Positions 16,918 through 26,690 are shown, counted from the first letter of the stretch. The stretch: DNA of 64,000 nucleotides from Promethearchaeota archaeon (GCA_019057795.1 JAHLWS010000034.1:16057-80056), one strand, 5' to 3'. Numbers and translations are program-made. Notes: generated from the letters alone by a model not told the origin.

Positions 16918-17664
16918 CTAAATCCCTAAACCATTTCTATTTAGATCGTCTATTAATTTTGGTAATAATTCTTTATTTATGTTAAGATAATCGCCGTCTA
17001 ATTCAAAGTTATACTTTTGTCCCCACTCAATTAGAACTTTTATTATAGTTTCTTTGTTTAATTTGAGTAGGTCTTGTATCATATCAACCTTAATACGTTT
17101 TGAAACGCTTAATAATGCTATTAATCGTTCAATAACGCTCATGTTTTCTTTAGGTTCGGTTTCTGTTTTATTTAGGTTATCTAATTTCTGTCTAATTGCC
17201 ATAAGAGCTTGTTTAGCGTAAACAAAATCGGGATCGATTTTTAAAGCTTTTTGGTGAGCTTCTATAGCTTTTTCTAAATTTTCTCTTTCTTCGTAGATTA
17301 GACCAATGTTGTAATGGCAATGCTTATAATCCGGTTTTATAGCTATCGCAATTTCACAAGCGTTCAACGCTTCTTCAAATAGTTCTAGGTTAAAATAGGC
17401 GATCCCTAGGTTATAATGTGCTCTATAATTATGAGGGTCAATCTCTATTATTCTTTTAAAATTTTTAATCGCTTTTTCATACTCTAAAACGTAATAATCG
17501 TTAAGGTAACCACCGTAAGCAAACAAAGCGTCAATAAGGCTTTTCTTAATTTCGAGCTCGGAGTTTTTTTTGAACAAATCCTCTAAAATTTCTATACCTT
17601 CTTCGAAAACTTCGTTATCTACTAATTCTTTTGCTTTTTCAAGAATTTCTCTGTTGTCAGTCAA
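16918..17664 (-). CDS. TPR-repeat protein
   Basis: The 248-aa protein contains at least three consecutive tetratricopeptide repeats between residues about 55 and 165, with typical elements PHNYRAHYNLGIAYFN, KPDYKHCHYNIGLIYEE and DPDFVYAKQAL. After a linker, residues about 180-245 form a small helical domain that could be a winged helix. TPRs mediate protein binding, so a scaffold role is likely. The start appears to be TTG at 17664, ten bases after the acetyltransferase gene, suggesting one transcript. Confidence 0.75.
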   Translation of the reverse strand: MTDNREILEKAKELVDNEVFEEGIEILEDLFKKNSELEIKKSLIDALFAYGGYLNDYYVLEYEKAIKNFKRIIEIDPHNYRAHYNLGIAYFNLELFEEALNACEIAIAIKPDYKHCHYNIGLIYEERENLEKAIEAHQKALKIDPDFVYAKQALMAIRQKLDNLNKTETEPKENMSVIERLIALLSVSKRIKVDMIQDLLKLNKETIIKVLIEWGQKYNFELDGDYLNINKELLPKLIDDLNRNGLGI

Positions 17665-17674
17665 TTGTTTTCAC

Positions 17675-18178
17675 TTAGATCTCATTTTCGTACCAAATAT
17701 TTGGTGATTTTTTTACTCCAAGCTTCATAAAAACGCTTCTTAAGGCACCGTCTGAATCCGGACAGATGTAATACACTTTATCTAATTTAAGAGTTTTCTT
17801 TATGTATAGCTGTAGTTCTCTGATTATTTTCTCTTCAATCCCTTTTTTGTAAGAATCTTCCTTTTTAGTTAAAATTTGATGAATAATTGCTCGATCGTTG
17901 CCTAAATAATCTCTAAAAGAAGTATATGTTCCCCAACCAACAATTTTCCCATCCTCTTTGGCAACCACCATAGAATTTCTATATTGAAGGTCTAAGACTC
18001 TTTTATTTATTTCTTGTTCGAATTTTTGCCAATGTGAGAAGAAGTAAGACTTATTTTCAATAAAATCTTCAAAAATTTCTTTAAGTTCCTCTCGATCTAA
18101 TCGAGGGTCGTATCTATCGATTGTAATCATGATAGTTCTGTTAATGATTAATGGTTTTATAACATTTTTTCTTTTCAA
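17675..18178 (-). CDS. GNAT-like N-acetyltransferase
   Basis: The 167-aa frame has the GNAT pattern: an N-terminal helix pair, a strand pair NSMVVAKEDGKIVGWGTY, the segment RAIIHQILTKKEDSYKKGIEEKII where the acetyl-CoA pyrophosphate loop would lie, and a terminal KLGVKKSPN strand. The R/QxxGxG/A loop is degenerate, so assignment rests on fold pattern. ATG at 18130 (MITIDRYDP) may be the true start, because the first 16 residues of the longer frame look non-conserved. It is divergent from dut and upstream of the TPR gene. Confidence 0.5.
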   Translation of the reverse strand: MKRKNVIKPLIINRTIMITIDRYDPRLDREELKEIFEDFIENKSYFFSHWQKFEQEINKRVLDLQYRNSMVVAKEDGKIVGWGTYTSFRDYLGNDRAIIHQILTKKEDSYKKGIEEKIIRELQLYIKKTLKLDKVYYICPDSDGALRSVFMKLGVKKSPNIWYENEI

Positions 18179-18237
18179 TTTTCTTTTAATTAATCTTTAA
18201 TAAAAACTCTTTTTTAAGTTCTGGTATATTAGAATTT

Positions 18238-18753
18238 ATGAAACGGACAAATGAAATAGGCAAATTGATTATACCTTTCAAAAAAACCAATAAGGACGCT
18301 ACGCTTCCTATAACTTCAAAAAAAGGAGACGCTGGTGCTGACGCTCGAATCAGTGGCTTTAAACAAATTATTAATGAAAACGGTAAAAAAGAATTAATCG
18401 AGCTTGACACTAACACTTATACGCTTAAGCCACTAGAGCGAATTGGGTGCCCTTTAGGATTCGCCACTGCTATCCCCGAAGGATATTACTTTAAGGTAGT
18501 CCCCCGTAGTGGTCTCGCACTGTGGGAAGGAATATCAATCGTTAATAGTCCTGGTACTATAGATTCTGGTTATAGAAACGAATGGATGGCTATTGTTGTT
18601 AACCTTTCAAATAAAGAAGTACAATTAAAAAAAGGAGATAGAATATGCCAAATAATTCTTGGAAAGTTACACGAATACGAAATTACGGAAAAGAAAGAAT
18701 TACCGGATTCAGATCGAGGTTTAGGAGGTTTCGGGTCAACAGGAAAAAATTAA
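18238..18753 (+). CDS. dut: dUTPase / dCTP deaminase-family dUTP diphosphatase
   Basis: All five trimeric dUTPase motifs are present in order. Motif I is GDAGADAR (30-37), motif II PRSGLA (89-94), and motif III NSPGTIDSGYR with the catalytic Asp109. Motif IV is KKGDRICQI (131-139) and motif V RGLGGFGSTG (160-169). The enzyme hydrolyses dUTP to dUMP, keeping uracil out of DNA and feeding thymidylate synthesis. At 171 aa it is slightly longer than bacterial Dut because of an insertion at about residues 43-60. ATG 18238 is the start. Motif V belongs to true dUTPases rather than dCTP deaminases. Confidence 0.9.
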   Translation: MKRTNEIGKLIIPFKKTNKDATLPITSKKGDAGADARISGFKQIINENGKKELIELDTNTYTLKPLERIGCPLGFATAIPEGYYFKVVPRSGLALWEGISIVNSPGTIDSGYRNEWMAIVVNLSNKEVQLKKGDRICQIILGKLHEYEITEKKELPDSDRGLGGFGSTGKN

Positions 18754-18857
18754 TCTGAAGATTAAAAAATCTTCTTTAAATCTCGTATAATAAAATTCAA
18801 ATTCTTAGATTAATTTAATATATTATTCGTTTTCATTTAATTAGGATATTATAAAAT

Positions 18858-20381
18858 TTGGATGACAATTTGACTGAATCTAATAATTTTGAACCATATA
18901 AAGACCACTTTCTGTATAAGATATTAAATCCAAAGAGTTTAGCAATTTTTGGAGCAAATAATAATTTATTGACAACAATGGGCTCTATGCAATTGCGTAA
19001 TATTATCGCTGGTGGCGGATTTGATGGCAATATTTACCCAGTTCATCCTAGACTGGATGAAGTTCAGGGTTATAAAGCTTATAAATTCGTAAAAGATTTA
19101 CCAGTAGTACCCGATCTTGCCTTTCTTATATTACCTACAAGAGTAGTACCTCAGGTTATGGAAGAATGCGGAGAAAAGGGGATTAAAAACCTTTTAATAA
19201 CTTCTGGTGGTTTCAGAGAGATTGGAAAAGATGGAATAGAACTATCTAAAAAAATTGACGAAATTTCAAAAAAATACAATATGAGATTTGTCGGTCCTAA
19301 CTGTCTTGGAATATATAATGGATGGTATGGATTTCCTGAGAAAAAGGAAGCTTATTTTAACACTTTTTGGCCTTATGCGATACCTGAACGGGGAAATATT
19401 TCGATTATAAGTCAATCAGGAACTATCGCTGCCCAAACTTTCTGGCATGCGAAAGAGATGGGTGTTAGGATTAGTAAGTCGCTTTCTGTAGGTAACGAAA
19501 GAAATATTGATATGGTAGATTTTTTAGAATATTTCAGAGACGATCCTCAAACAGGTGTAATCGGACTTTATATAGAAGAGATAAAACGGGGAAAAGAGTT
19601 TATTAAATTGGTCAAAGAAATCACTCCAAAAAAGCCTATCGTTGCGATTTATACGGGAGGAACTAAAGCTGCAGATAGAGCGATCAAGAGTCATACAGGC
19701 TCTTTAGGTGGCAATCAAAAGATTTACGACGCAGTTTTTAAAGATACTGGAATTATCTCTACTAATTCTATAACAGACTTCTTGTATTACTTAAGGACTT
19801 TGTCCTTTGCTCAAAAATATAACATATTTATGAAAGGTAATCGAATAGGAATTATTACCGATTCAGGTGGTTCAGGTTCTATGATGACGAAATCATCCGA
19901 GTTATATGGTTTAGAGGTGCCCGAATTTTCTAAACAACTAAAAGATGAGCTTTCCGAATTAATACCTTTTACTGCAAGCGCTAACAACCCTATTGATGTT
20001 ACTTTCGATGTGAATTTTTTAAACATATTTTACAAATTTCCAAAGATGTTAATGAAATCGGGAGAAGTTGATTCAATAATTATTTGGGGCGTTTTTGATT
20101 TCGACGATGTGATAGAAACAATTGAAAAATCAGGGATGGTCGTTGACGAGAATGTGAGAAATATGGGCCTCATGTTAGATAGGGCTATTATAAAACCAAT
20201 TAAGCGTCTAATGAAAAAATATTCCATTCCTGTTTATTTTAGTGGACCATTTCCATATAGATTTTCTTGGTTTCAAAAATTTCTGTCCTACGATATACCC
20301 ATTTTTGATTTGTGGGATGCTCCACCTAAATGTTTAAAAATTCTGTATGAGTATTCAGAATATCGTAAAAAACATCAATAA
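18858..20381 (+). CDS. CoA-binding, acyl-CoA synthetase (NDP-forming) alpha-type protein
   Basis: The 507-aa protein begins with a CoA-binding Rossmann domain (residues about 20-150; SLAIFGAN, NIYPVHPR, ITSGGFRE, FVGPNCLGI). Two succinyl-CoA-synthetase-like domains follow: SQSGTIAAQTF and VGNERNIDMVDFL, then the phosphohistidine segment KSHTGSLGG with His279, and a second flavodoxin-like domain IGIITDSGGSG. This is the alpha subunit architecture of ADP-forming acetate/acyl-CoA ligases, which make ATP while releasing the acid. The ATP-grasp beta subunit is not fused and not next door, so it must be encoded elsewhere or this homologue has another role. Start TTG 18858. Confidence 0.82.
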   Translation: MDDNLTESNNFEPYKDHFLYKILNPKSLAIFGANNNLLTTMGSMQLRNIIAGGGFDGNIYPVHPRLDEVQGYKAYKFVKDLPVVPDLAFLILPTRVVPQVMEECGEKGIKNLLITSGGFREIGKDGIELSKKIDEISKKYNMRFVGPNCLGIYNGWYGFPEKKEAYFNTFWPYAIPERGNISIISQSGTIAAQTFWHAKEMGVRISKSLSVGNERNIDMVDFLEYFRDDPQTGVIGLYIEEIKRGKEFIKLVKEITPKKPIVAIYTGGTKAADRAIKSHTGSLGGNQKIYDAVFKDTGIISTNSITDFLYYLRTLSFAQKYNIFMKGNRIGIITDSGGSGSMMTKSSELYGLEVPEFSKQLKDELSELIPFTASANNPIDVTFDVNFLNIFYKFPKMLMKSGEVDSIIIWGVFDFDDVIETIEKSGMVVDENVRNMGLMLDRAIIKPIKRLMKKYSIPVYFSGPFPYRFSWFQKFLSYDIPIFDLWDAPPKCLKILYEYSEYRKKHQ

Positions 20382-20728
20382 TTAAATTCTTCTTTAATCT
20401 TATTTTACATGTTATATCCTTGCTTATATACAAGGCTTTTAATTCCTGCATTAATAATTAATTGTGCAATGATTAAATCCATGAGGAGAACCATTATACC
20501 CCATAGAGAGAATGTGAGAATCCTTGATTAATACAACACCAACCTTTTTTTTGATGCAAGTACTTTTTTATTATAGCAACTTCTTATTTTTAATGTAAAA
20601 ATGTTTTACAATCTAAGATAATAGAACGAACATTACGAATTAAACGAAAATTAAAAAATACGAAATATATTAATTTTATAACTAAAAAAAATAAGACTAT
20701 TGTAAAAGCGTAAAACTATTTAAGAACC
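20382..20728. other. 347-base gap with a small hairpin
   Basis: CCTTG (20418-20422) pairs with CAAGG (20431-20435) across eight bases and is followed by CTTTT, possibly a weak transcription end for the acyl-CoA synthetase gene. The rest is AT-rich, with no ORF or RNA gene that I can support; it should hold the promoter of the histidine kinase. Confidence 0.3.
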
Positions 20729-23700
20729 TTGTCAAATCTAAAAAAAAGAGTTTCGGAACATATTACCTTACTAGATAATTACAAATTGTTATTTGACAAA
20801 ACTCCGATTTCTATAACATTATTAGATCTAAATAGCGTTATAATTGATGTTAATTCATCAACTGAAAATTTACTGGGATTTAAACGGGAGAAATTAATTG
20901 GTAATAATTTTACGGATCTTTATAAATTATCTCCTAAAGAAAAAGCTCCTATGAACAAGATTTTTGCTGAATTAGTTAAAGGGAGTACTTTTGGCCCAGA
21001 AGATATTCAAGTTTATAATAAGGATAAAAAATTTATTTGGGTTAATATATTTGCTTGCAAAATAGAAATAGGGAAAAAATTCTATATTCAAGTTTTAACA
21101 CAAGATATAAGCCAACGCAAATTATTAGAACGAAGAATTGAAGAATCGGAGAGGAGATATAGGGGATTATACGAATCATCTCCAATTGCTTTGACGTTAA
21201 CTGATAGCAATGGTGTTATATTAGATGTTAATTCTGCTACAGAAAAAATCTTTGGATTAAAAAAAAGTGAAGTAATAGGAAAAAAATATTTTGAATTAGG
21301 AATTTTTTCACAGGAACAAATTGAGAGATTTACAAAAGATTATGAAGAAGCTTTAAAAGGAAAAAAAATCAGCCCGAGAGAAGTTCAAATAAAAAGAAAA
21401 GACGGTACCAATGCATGGCTTAGCGTTCAAAATTCTCTAAAAAAAATTGGAAATGAAATATTAATAGAAGGTATAACCCAAGATATTACCGAAAGGAAAA
21501 AGGCAGGGCTAAAATTAATCAAATCCGAAGAAAAGTATAGAAAATTGGCGGATTCTCTGCCAGAAGTTATTTTTGAAATAGATTTAAGTTATAATATAAC
21601 ATATACAAATTCAATCGCAACTAAAATCTTTGGATATTCAAATGAAGAATTCAAGAAAGGAATGAAAATATTTCAATTTGTATCATTTGACGATAAAGAA
21701 TCGGCTTTAAAACAAACACAGCAATTATTTAAAGGCGAATATTTAAAACCATTAGTTTTGAAGCTAAAAAGAAAAGATGGAACGTTTTTTTTTGCTAATA
21801 TTTATGCAAGCCGAATTTTTAAACATAAAAAAGTTGTCGGAGTAAGATGCATAATACATGATATTACAGAGATGAAAATTACTCAAGAAAAATTAATCGA
21901 ATCACAGAAAAAATATAAGGATTTAGCAAATTCTTTACCAGAAGTAATTTTTGAGATTGATTTAAAGTTTAATTTAACTTATACAAACGCGATCGCGTCG
22001 AAGATTTTTGGATATTCTCACGAAGACTTTAAAAAGGGTTTAAATATATTTAATTTCATTTCTTCTGAAGATAAAAAACGAGTTCTTAAAAATTTAAGCC
22101 GTATATTTAAAGGAGAGTTCATTGAGCCTATCATTTTACAACTAAGAAAGAAGGATAACTCCTTTTTTTACGGGACTATTAACGCAACGCCAATTTTTAA
22201 GGGATCAAAAATAGTGGGCATGAGAAGCGTAATTCATGATGTAACAGAGATGGTAAACGCCGAAGAAAAAATAAAGGAATCTGAAGCAAAATTTCGAACG
22301 ATTTCCGAGCAATCATTGATGGGCATTTCTATTATCCAAGGTGATCGTGTAAAATACGTCAATAAAACACTTTCTGATATATTTGGATATTCTATTGAAG
22401 AAGTATTAAGCTGGAGTCCTGGAGAGTTCTTCAAAACTATTCATCCTAAGGATAAAAAAAGAGTTATAGAATTATCAACAAAAACTGATAATGGTATCGA
22501 TAATGGTGTAAGATACTATGAAGTTCGAGGAATTCATAAAAATGGTAATATTATTTGGTTGGAAATTTATAGTAAGGTAATTACGATTCAAAAAAAACCC
22601 GCAATCTTAGTGTCATATATAGATATTAGTGAAAGGAAAAAAGCAAAAGAGGAACTAAGAGAATCTGAAGAAAAATATAGATTTTTATTTGAAAAATCGC
22701 CCACTTCAATACTTCTAATTAATTCATCTGGAATGATTGTAGATTGTAATCCCGCTTTAGAAAAATTAATTGATTACGATAGGACTGAACTTATTGGTAA
22801 GAGTTATAGCAAACTTCCATTTATGCCTTCAAAATATTTACCCGTTTTGCTTAAAAGATTTAAGCAACTTTCAGATGGAGAATCTACATCAACTATAGAT
22901 CTCCAATTAATTAAAAAAGATGGGAGCCTAATATGGGTAAATTATGAGTCCTCTTTAGTGAAAATGGGAGATAAAAAGTATATTATGGTAATGGGTCGTG
23001 ATATCTCTGAGAAAAAAGAAGTAGAAATAAAGTTAAAAGAATTAAATGAAATGAGAAAGGAATTCATTGACAGAGCTTCACACGAGTTAAAGACCCCTAT
23101 TACTACGGTTTATGGCGCATACCAGCTATTAGATACTTTGTATAAGGATAAATTCGATCCGGAGCAATTGGAATTAATAGAAATGGCATTTAGTGGAACA
23201 AGGAGAATAAGAAAATTAGTAGATGATTTGCTTGATGTTTCTAAAATAGACTCTAATGTATTTAAATTAAACAAAAGAAAAACTAATCTTGGTAATTTGA
23301 TCACAAACTGCGTTAAAGAAATGAGATATTTTATTAATAAACGCAATCATGAAATAATTATAGATCTCGAACCCGAACTTTACTTGAATATAGATGAGTC
23401 TCGAATTGAGCTTGTTTTAACGAATCTTATCTCAAATGCGATAAAATATACACCTTCGAAAGGTAAAATAAATATTAAAATAAAATCCGATGAGAAATTT
23501 GCTCAAATAACAATAAAAGATTCAGGTGTAGGTTTAACTAAAAAAGAAATAGAAGGTCTTTTCAAAAAGTTTAGCAGAGTAAAATCTCCTTTAAAGAAGG
23601 ATCTCGACATGGATTTAGGAAGTACAGGGTTAGGATTATATATATCAAAAGAAATTATTAAACTTCATGAAGGAGAAATCTGGGCTGAATCTGAAGGAAA

Positions 23701-23743
23701 AGGAAAAGGCTCCACCTTTACAGTCAAAATTCCTGTAAATTAA
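20729..23743 (+). CDS. Soluble multi-PAS sensor histidine kinase
   Basis: The 1004-aa protein has no membrane segment. Six PAS domains lie at about 15-130, 142-255, 265-385, 390-505, 520-640 and 645-765, most ending in the DIT/SER-KK type PAC boundary. The HisKA domain has phospho-acceptor His785 (ASHELKTP). The HATPase_c domain has N-box NLISNAIKYTP, G1 DSGVGL and GLGLYISKEI. PAS 3 and PAS 4 are near copies (each with ADSLPEVIFEID or ANSLPEVIFEID), a recent internal duplication. It probably senses cytoplasmic redox state or small ligands. No response regulator is adjacent; one lies at 59.8 kb. Start TTG 20729. Confidence 0.9.
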   Translation: MSNLKKRVSEHITLLDNYKLLFDKTPISITLLDLNSVIIDVNSSTENLLGFKREKLIGNNFTDLYKLSPKEKAPMNKIFAELVKGSTFGPEDIQVYNKDKKFIWVNIFACKIEIGKKFYIQVLTQDISQRKLLERRIEESERRYRGLYESSPIALTLTDSNGVILDVNSATEKIFGLKKSEVIGKKYFELGIFSQEQIERFTKDYEEALKGKKISPREVQIKRKDGTNAWLSVQNSLKKIGNEILIEGITQDITERKKAGLKLIKSEEKYRKLADSLPEVIFEIDLSYNITYTNSIATKIFGYSNEEFKKGMKIFQFVSFDDKESALKQTQQLFKGEYLKPLVLKLKRKDGTFFFANIYASRIFKHKKVVGVRCIIHDITEMKITQEKLIESQKKYKDLANSLPEVIFEIDLKFNLTYTNAIASKIFGYSHEDFKKGLNIFNFISSEDKKRVLKNLSRIFKGEFIEPIILQLRKKDNSFFYGTINATPIFKGSKIVGMRSVIHDVTEMVNAEEKIKESEAKFRTISEQSLMGISIIQGDRVKYVNKTLSDIFGYSIEEVLSWSPGEFFKTIHPKDKKRVIELSTKTDNGIDNGVRYYEVRGIHKNGNIIWLEIYSKVITIQKKPAILVSYIDISERKKAKEELRESEEKYRFLFEKSPTSILLINSSGMIVDCNPALEKLIDYDRTELIGKSYSKLPFMPSKYLPVLLKRFKQLSDGESTSTIDLQLIKKDGSLIWVNYESSLVKMGDKKYIMVMGRDISEKKEVEIKLKELNEMRKEFIDRASHELKTPITTVYGAYQLLDTLYKDKFDPEQLELIEMAFSGTRRIRKLVDDLLDVSKIDSNVFKLNKRKTNLGNLITNCVKEMRYFINKRNHEIIIDLEPELYLNIDESRIELVLTNLISNAIKYTPSKGKINIKIKSDEKFAQITIKDSGVGLTKKEIEGLFKKFSRVKSPLKKDLDMDLGSTGLGLYISKEIIKLHEGEIWAESEGKGKGSTFTVKIPVN

Positions 23744-23905
23744 TAATCCTATTTGTAATTTATCTCCCTGTATCAATAAAAACTTGTTCTTTTCAATTTT
23801 TCCACTAATTTTTTAAATAAATTCTGACCTATTATATTTAGAATCTTTAAAAAAACCATATTTAATAATATTACCTCTATTATATTCTAAAGCATAAAGC
23901 AAAAA

Positions 23906-24922
23906 GTGGTTATTCGTTTGTCTATCGATTTTTTTAATCCGCCCTTGAAAATATTTAGCTCTTCAAGTACAAAAAAAGGTATAGAAATTGGAGGAGCTAA
24001 ATCAATAATTAGCATAGATAGTTCCCATAATTTCTACAACGAGGGCAATATTTATACTGAAATGTCGTGGGCTGCGTTTTATGAAGAGGAAGGGTTAGAG
24101 GATCAAATAAATACTTTTTCTACGACTGAATATGATTCTATTCGAGAAGATCCCGAGGCTTTAGTGGATACAATTGTAAAAATTATTTATCAAATTATCA
24201 ACAATCGGAAAATTTTCTATGGAATTGCGGACTTTGAGGTTGACGCGTTCTTAGATGCAAATACGACTGTAATTCCTGGCCTTAAATTGGATTACAAAAT
24301 TATTAATAAATTGTTAGAAGCTCATAAAAGAATACGCGAAAAAGGATTATTTCCCAAGATTATAATAGACGACAAAGGTATCAACAAAATTAAAATTGAA
24401 TTTCAAGGAACAAAGAAAAAAAATCTTCATATCCAAGGCTCAAAATTAGAGGATTTGATAAATCAATTACGGTTAGCAAAGGGATTTGCTGTAGGAATAG
24501 TTTGCACTTCAAGAAATGCTGCTAACTTATATATCATGAGTGATAACATTGTTTTTAGTAAAGATGAAATACCTGAAATCTATATCGATGATGATAACTT
24601 AAAAGTAATAGAATACGGAATTAAAAAGAAATTACTATTCCCAATATCCTGGTTTAGAATTGATATTGGTATTCGTAGTTTAGAAACCCTAGAACTGTGG
24701 GAACAAATTAAAGACAACCAAGAACTTAATAAAGCGTTTAACCATTATGAACGCTACATAAACGCGTTAGTATTTAAGAAATTCAAGGCCGTAGCGGAAT
24801 CTCAAAAAATTGGTAGGAATTCGGAGGACGATTTTTACAATATGACGCCTAAGGAAAGAAAGAAAGCCTTAAAAGATATGGAAAAGGCAATTGAGATTCT
24901 CACAAGAGAATATAAGGAATAA
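23906..24922 (+). CDS. Hypothetical protein, 338 aa
   Basis: The start is probably GTG 23906. The protein is soluble, mixed alpha/beta and charged. Segments IIIDDKGINKIKIEF and GFAVGIVCTS look like ordered strands, and the C-terminus (about 290-338) is a charged helix (NMTPKERKKALKDMEKAIE). No catalytic motif or family is recognised. It converges with gatC, leaving only 4 bases, and codon use is ordinary. Confidence 0.55.
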   Translation: MVIRLSIDFFNPPLKIFSSSSTKKGIEIGGAKSIISIDSSHNFYNEGNIYTEMSWAAFYEEEGLEDQINTFSTTEYDSIREDPEALVDTIVKIIYQIINNRKIFYGIADFEVDAFLDANTTVIPGLKLDYKIINKLLEAHKRIREKGLFPKIIIDDKGINKIKIEFQGTKKKNLHIQGSKLEDLINQLRLAKGFAVGIVCTSRNAANLYIMSDNIVFSKDEIPEIYIDDDNLKVIEYGIKKKLLFPISWFRIDIGIRSLETLELWEQIKDNQELNKAFNHYERYINALVFKKFKAVAESQKIGRNSEDDFYNMTPKERKKALKDMEKAIEILTREYKE

Positions 24923-24926
24923 AATA

Positions 24927-25232
24927 CTAACCTTTTAATATTCTTGGCGCTTTAAAATGACCATCCTTAGTATGCTTAGCGTTTTTTAACGCTTCTTCGT
25001 TTGAAAGCGATTCCCATGGAACATCTTCTCTAAACACGTTTTTTAGACCCTCGATGGGGTGTGTCATCGGTTCAACATTCGAAGTATCTAAATCGTTTAA
25101 CTTCTTGAAATAGTTAAGTATATCTCCTAACTGTTTAGCCAATTTCTCTTTCTCTTCCTCACTTAAATCTAATAAAGCTAATTTAGATACATGTTCCAAC
25201 GTCTCTTTTGAGAAATCTTCCTTTTTTGACAT
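24927..25232 (-). CDS. gatC: Asp/Glu-tRNA amidotransferase subunit C
   Basis: The 101-aa product shows the GatC signature: N-terminal VSKLALLDLSEEE, then LGDILNYFKKLNDLDTSNVEPMTHP, then VFREDVP and a C-terminal FKAPRIL. GatC stabilises GatA in the GatCAB complex that converts misacylated Asp-tRNA(Asn) or Glu-tRNA(Gln) to the correct amide form. The gatA and gatB genes are not in this window. ATG 25232 is the start. Confidence 0.92.
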   Translation of the reverse strand: MSKKEDFSKETLEHVSKLALLDLSEEEKEKLAKQLGDILNYFKKLNDLDTSNVEPMTHPIEGLKNVFREDVPWESLSNEEALKNAKHTKDGHFKAPRILKG

Positions 25233-25391
25233 ATTTAACTCGATAACGAAATTAAATTCTTCAGAAATTGTATTATTTGATTGTAATTAATCTTAATCAC
25301 CTTAAATAATTATTTTAAAGCTAATCGTAATAAACGAATTTCTATAAACAATAACAAAAAGAGTTAATTACCTTATACTTTTTTATTAAGT

Positions 25392-25754
25392 ATGACCGAT
25401 AAAGTCGATAAAGAAGATCTAAGATATGAAATTCCTACTCACGCTTTTATTGCCCTTGCTCGAAGGGGCATGGAAAAAATCTCTCTAGACCAATGTTTTC
25501 TAAAAAATTGCGATAATGATGTCCCTAAACTATTAGAACCATTTAAGAAAGAAGAATTTGAGGACGATCAGAAGCATGTTAAGAAAATTTACGTTAAGTG
25601 TAAGAAATGTAATGGGATTTATATTTTAAAATTGGAAACCATTAAACGCGTAGCTAAATCTACTAAAGAAGAAAACCAAGAACCCCTTTCTATGGGAATA
25701 GTATATGCGTTAGACGAAGATGGTAATAATTTAGGACATATAGGTTATTTTTAA
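25392..25754 (+). CDS. Hypothetical protein with a possible zinc site, 120 aa
   Basis: ATG 25392. A CxxC pair (KCKKCNG, about residues 77-80) and an earlier LKNCDND could form a zinc-binding site, and the chain is otherwise beta-rich and charged. The stop overlaps the start region of the HAD gene (ATG 25756, one base after), so the two are surely cotranscribed. No family is recognised. Confidence 0.5.
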   Translation: MTDKVDKEDLRYEIPTHAFIALARRGMEKISLDQCFLKNCDNDVPKLLEPFKKEEFEDDQKHVKKIYVKCKKCNGIYILKLETIKRVAKSTKEENQEPLSMGIVYALDEDGNNLGHIGYF

Positions 25755-25755
25755 C

Positions 25756-26442
25756 ATGAAGTATAATTACTTTTTATTTGATTTAGACAATTGTCTTCTT
25801 TATATTCCCAATTCTAAGGATTATTTTGATAATATTTTATTTGAAACTCTTAAACAAGGTTCAACTAAACACATTCCAGAGAGGAGCGAGAGAAATAAAT
25901 TCTGGTTTTCTGGTAATGGTTATATTGATTACTTAAAAAAGTGGGGAACGAATAATGTTCACGATTTTTGGAAATGTTTTGATGAAATTGACTTTGAATA
26001 TAGAAAAATTCTCGTTAAAAAAAATGAAATCTTACTTTTTGACGATGTTAAAAGCGTTTTAGAAGAGATTTATGATGCAAACAAAAAGTTAGCAATAATA
26101 TCAAACTCAGCAGATTACATTGTTGATTTCATAGTAAAAAAATTTAATATCAACAAATATTTCAATTATTTCTTTGGTTTATCGTTTGACAAGGACCAAT
26201 CGATTGCTAAACCATCACCTTTAGGTGTTTTGTCAGTTTTAGAGAAATTAAAATACGACCCAAAATCAGAGAAAGCCATAATGATTGGTGATTCGATTGT
26301 AGATGTTTATGCAGCAAAAAAAGCAAATATCTCAGCATGTTTAATAAGAAGAAATAAAAATAAGTATCCCGATGGTTATGGTGCTTGGGAATTCAACCCT
26401 GATTTTGTTATTGAGCAATTAAACGAAGTACTCAACTTCTAA
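25756..26442 (+). CDS. HAD-superfamily hydrolase (phosphatase)
   Basis: Motif I FDLDNCLLY with nucleophile Asp9 and Asp11, motif II IISNSAD, motif III Lys in AKPSP, and motif IV MIGDSIVDVYAAKKA are all present. A helical cap lies between motifs I and II, so this is a subfamily I phosphatase of 228 aa acting on a small phosphorylated metabolite. The substrate cannot be predicted. It follows the 120-aa gene with a one-base gap. Confidence 0.85.
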   Translation: MKYNYFLFDLDNCLLYIPNSKDYFDNILFETLKQGSTKHIPERSERNKFWFSGNGYIDYLKKWGTNNVHDFWKCFDEIDFEYRKILVKKNEILLFDDVKSVLEEIYDANKKLAIISNSADYIVDFIVKKFNINKYFNYFFGLSFDKDQSIAKPSPLGVLSVLEKLKYDPKSEKAIMIGDSIVDVYAAKKANISACLIRRNKNKYPDGYGAWEFNPDFVIEQLNEVLNF

Positions 26443-26546
26443 CTACCTTAATATTATCATTTTCTAGTGTTTGCTTGTAATTCACCTACTTTTTTAGGAG
26501 GGTCATCACGGGGGAGAGAGATGAAAAAAATATAAAAAAACATTCT

Positions 26547-26690
26547 TTAGAGAAGAAAATCTAAAAGATACATTGTATGATCTAATTCTTCATCACTAAA
26601 ACCCTTTTAGGGAGAGGATCTCCTTTCAATACGAACAATCTTATTTTTTTAGAAAGATACACCTCGAGTGAGTATTTGAGAGAGCAAGAA
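26547..26690 (-). pseudogene. Possible broken coding fragment within a 338-base gap
   Basis: The gap 26443-26780 has no intact gene. Read on the minus strand, two overlapping frames together give a plausible protein end. One reads ...VYLSKKIRLFVLKGDPLPK and then runs into a stop; the other continues GFSDEELDHTMYLLDFLL to TTA 26547-26549. A one-base frameshift near 26600 would join them. No homologue is known to me and this could be coincidence. Confidence 0.25.

Noticed and set aside
26480..26620. Two GTGATGA sequences on the minus strand, resembling C boxes of a C/D box sRNA
   Set aside because: No CTGA D or D' box lies at a suitable distance, so a C/D RNA cannot be built.
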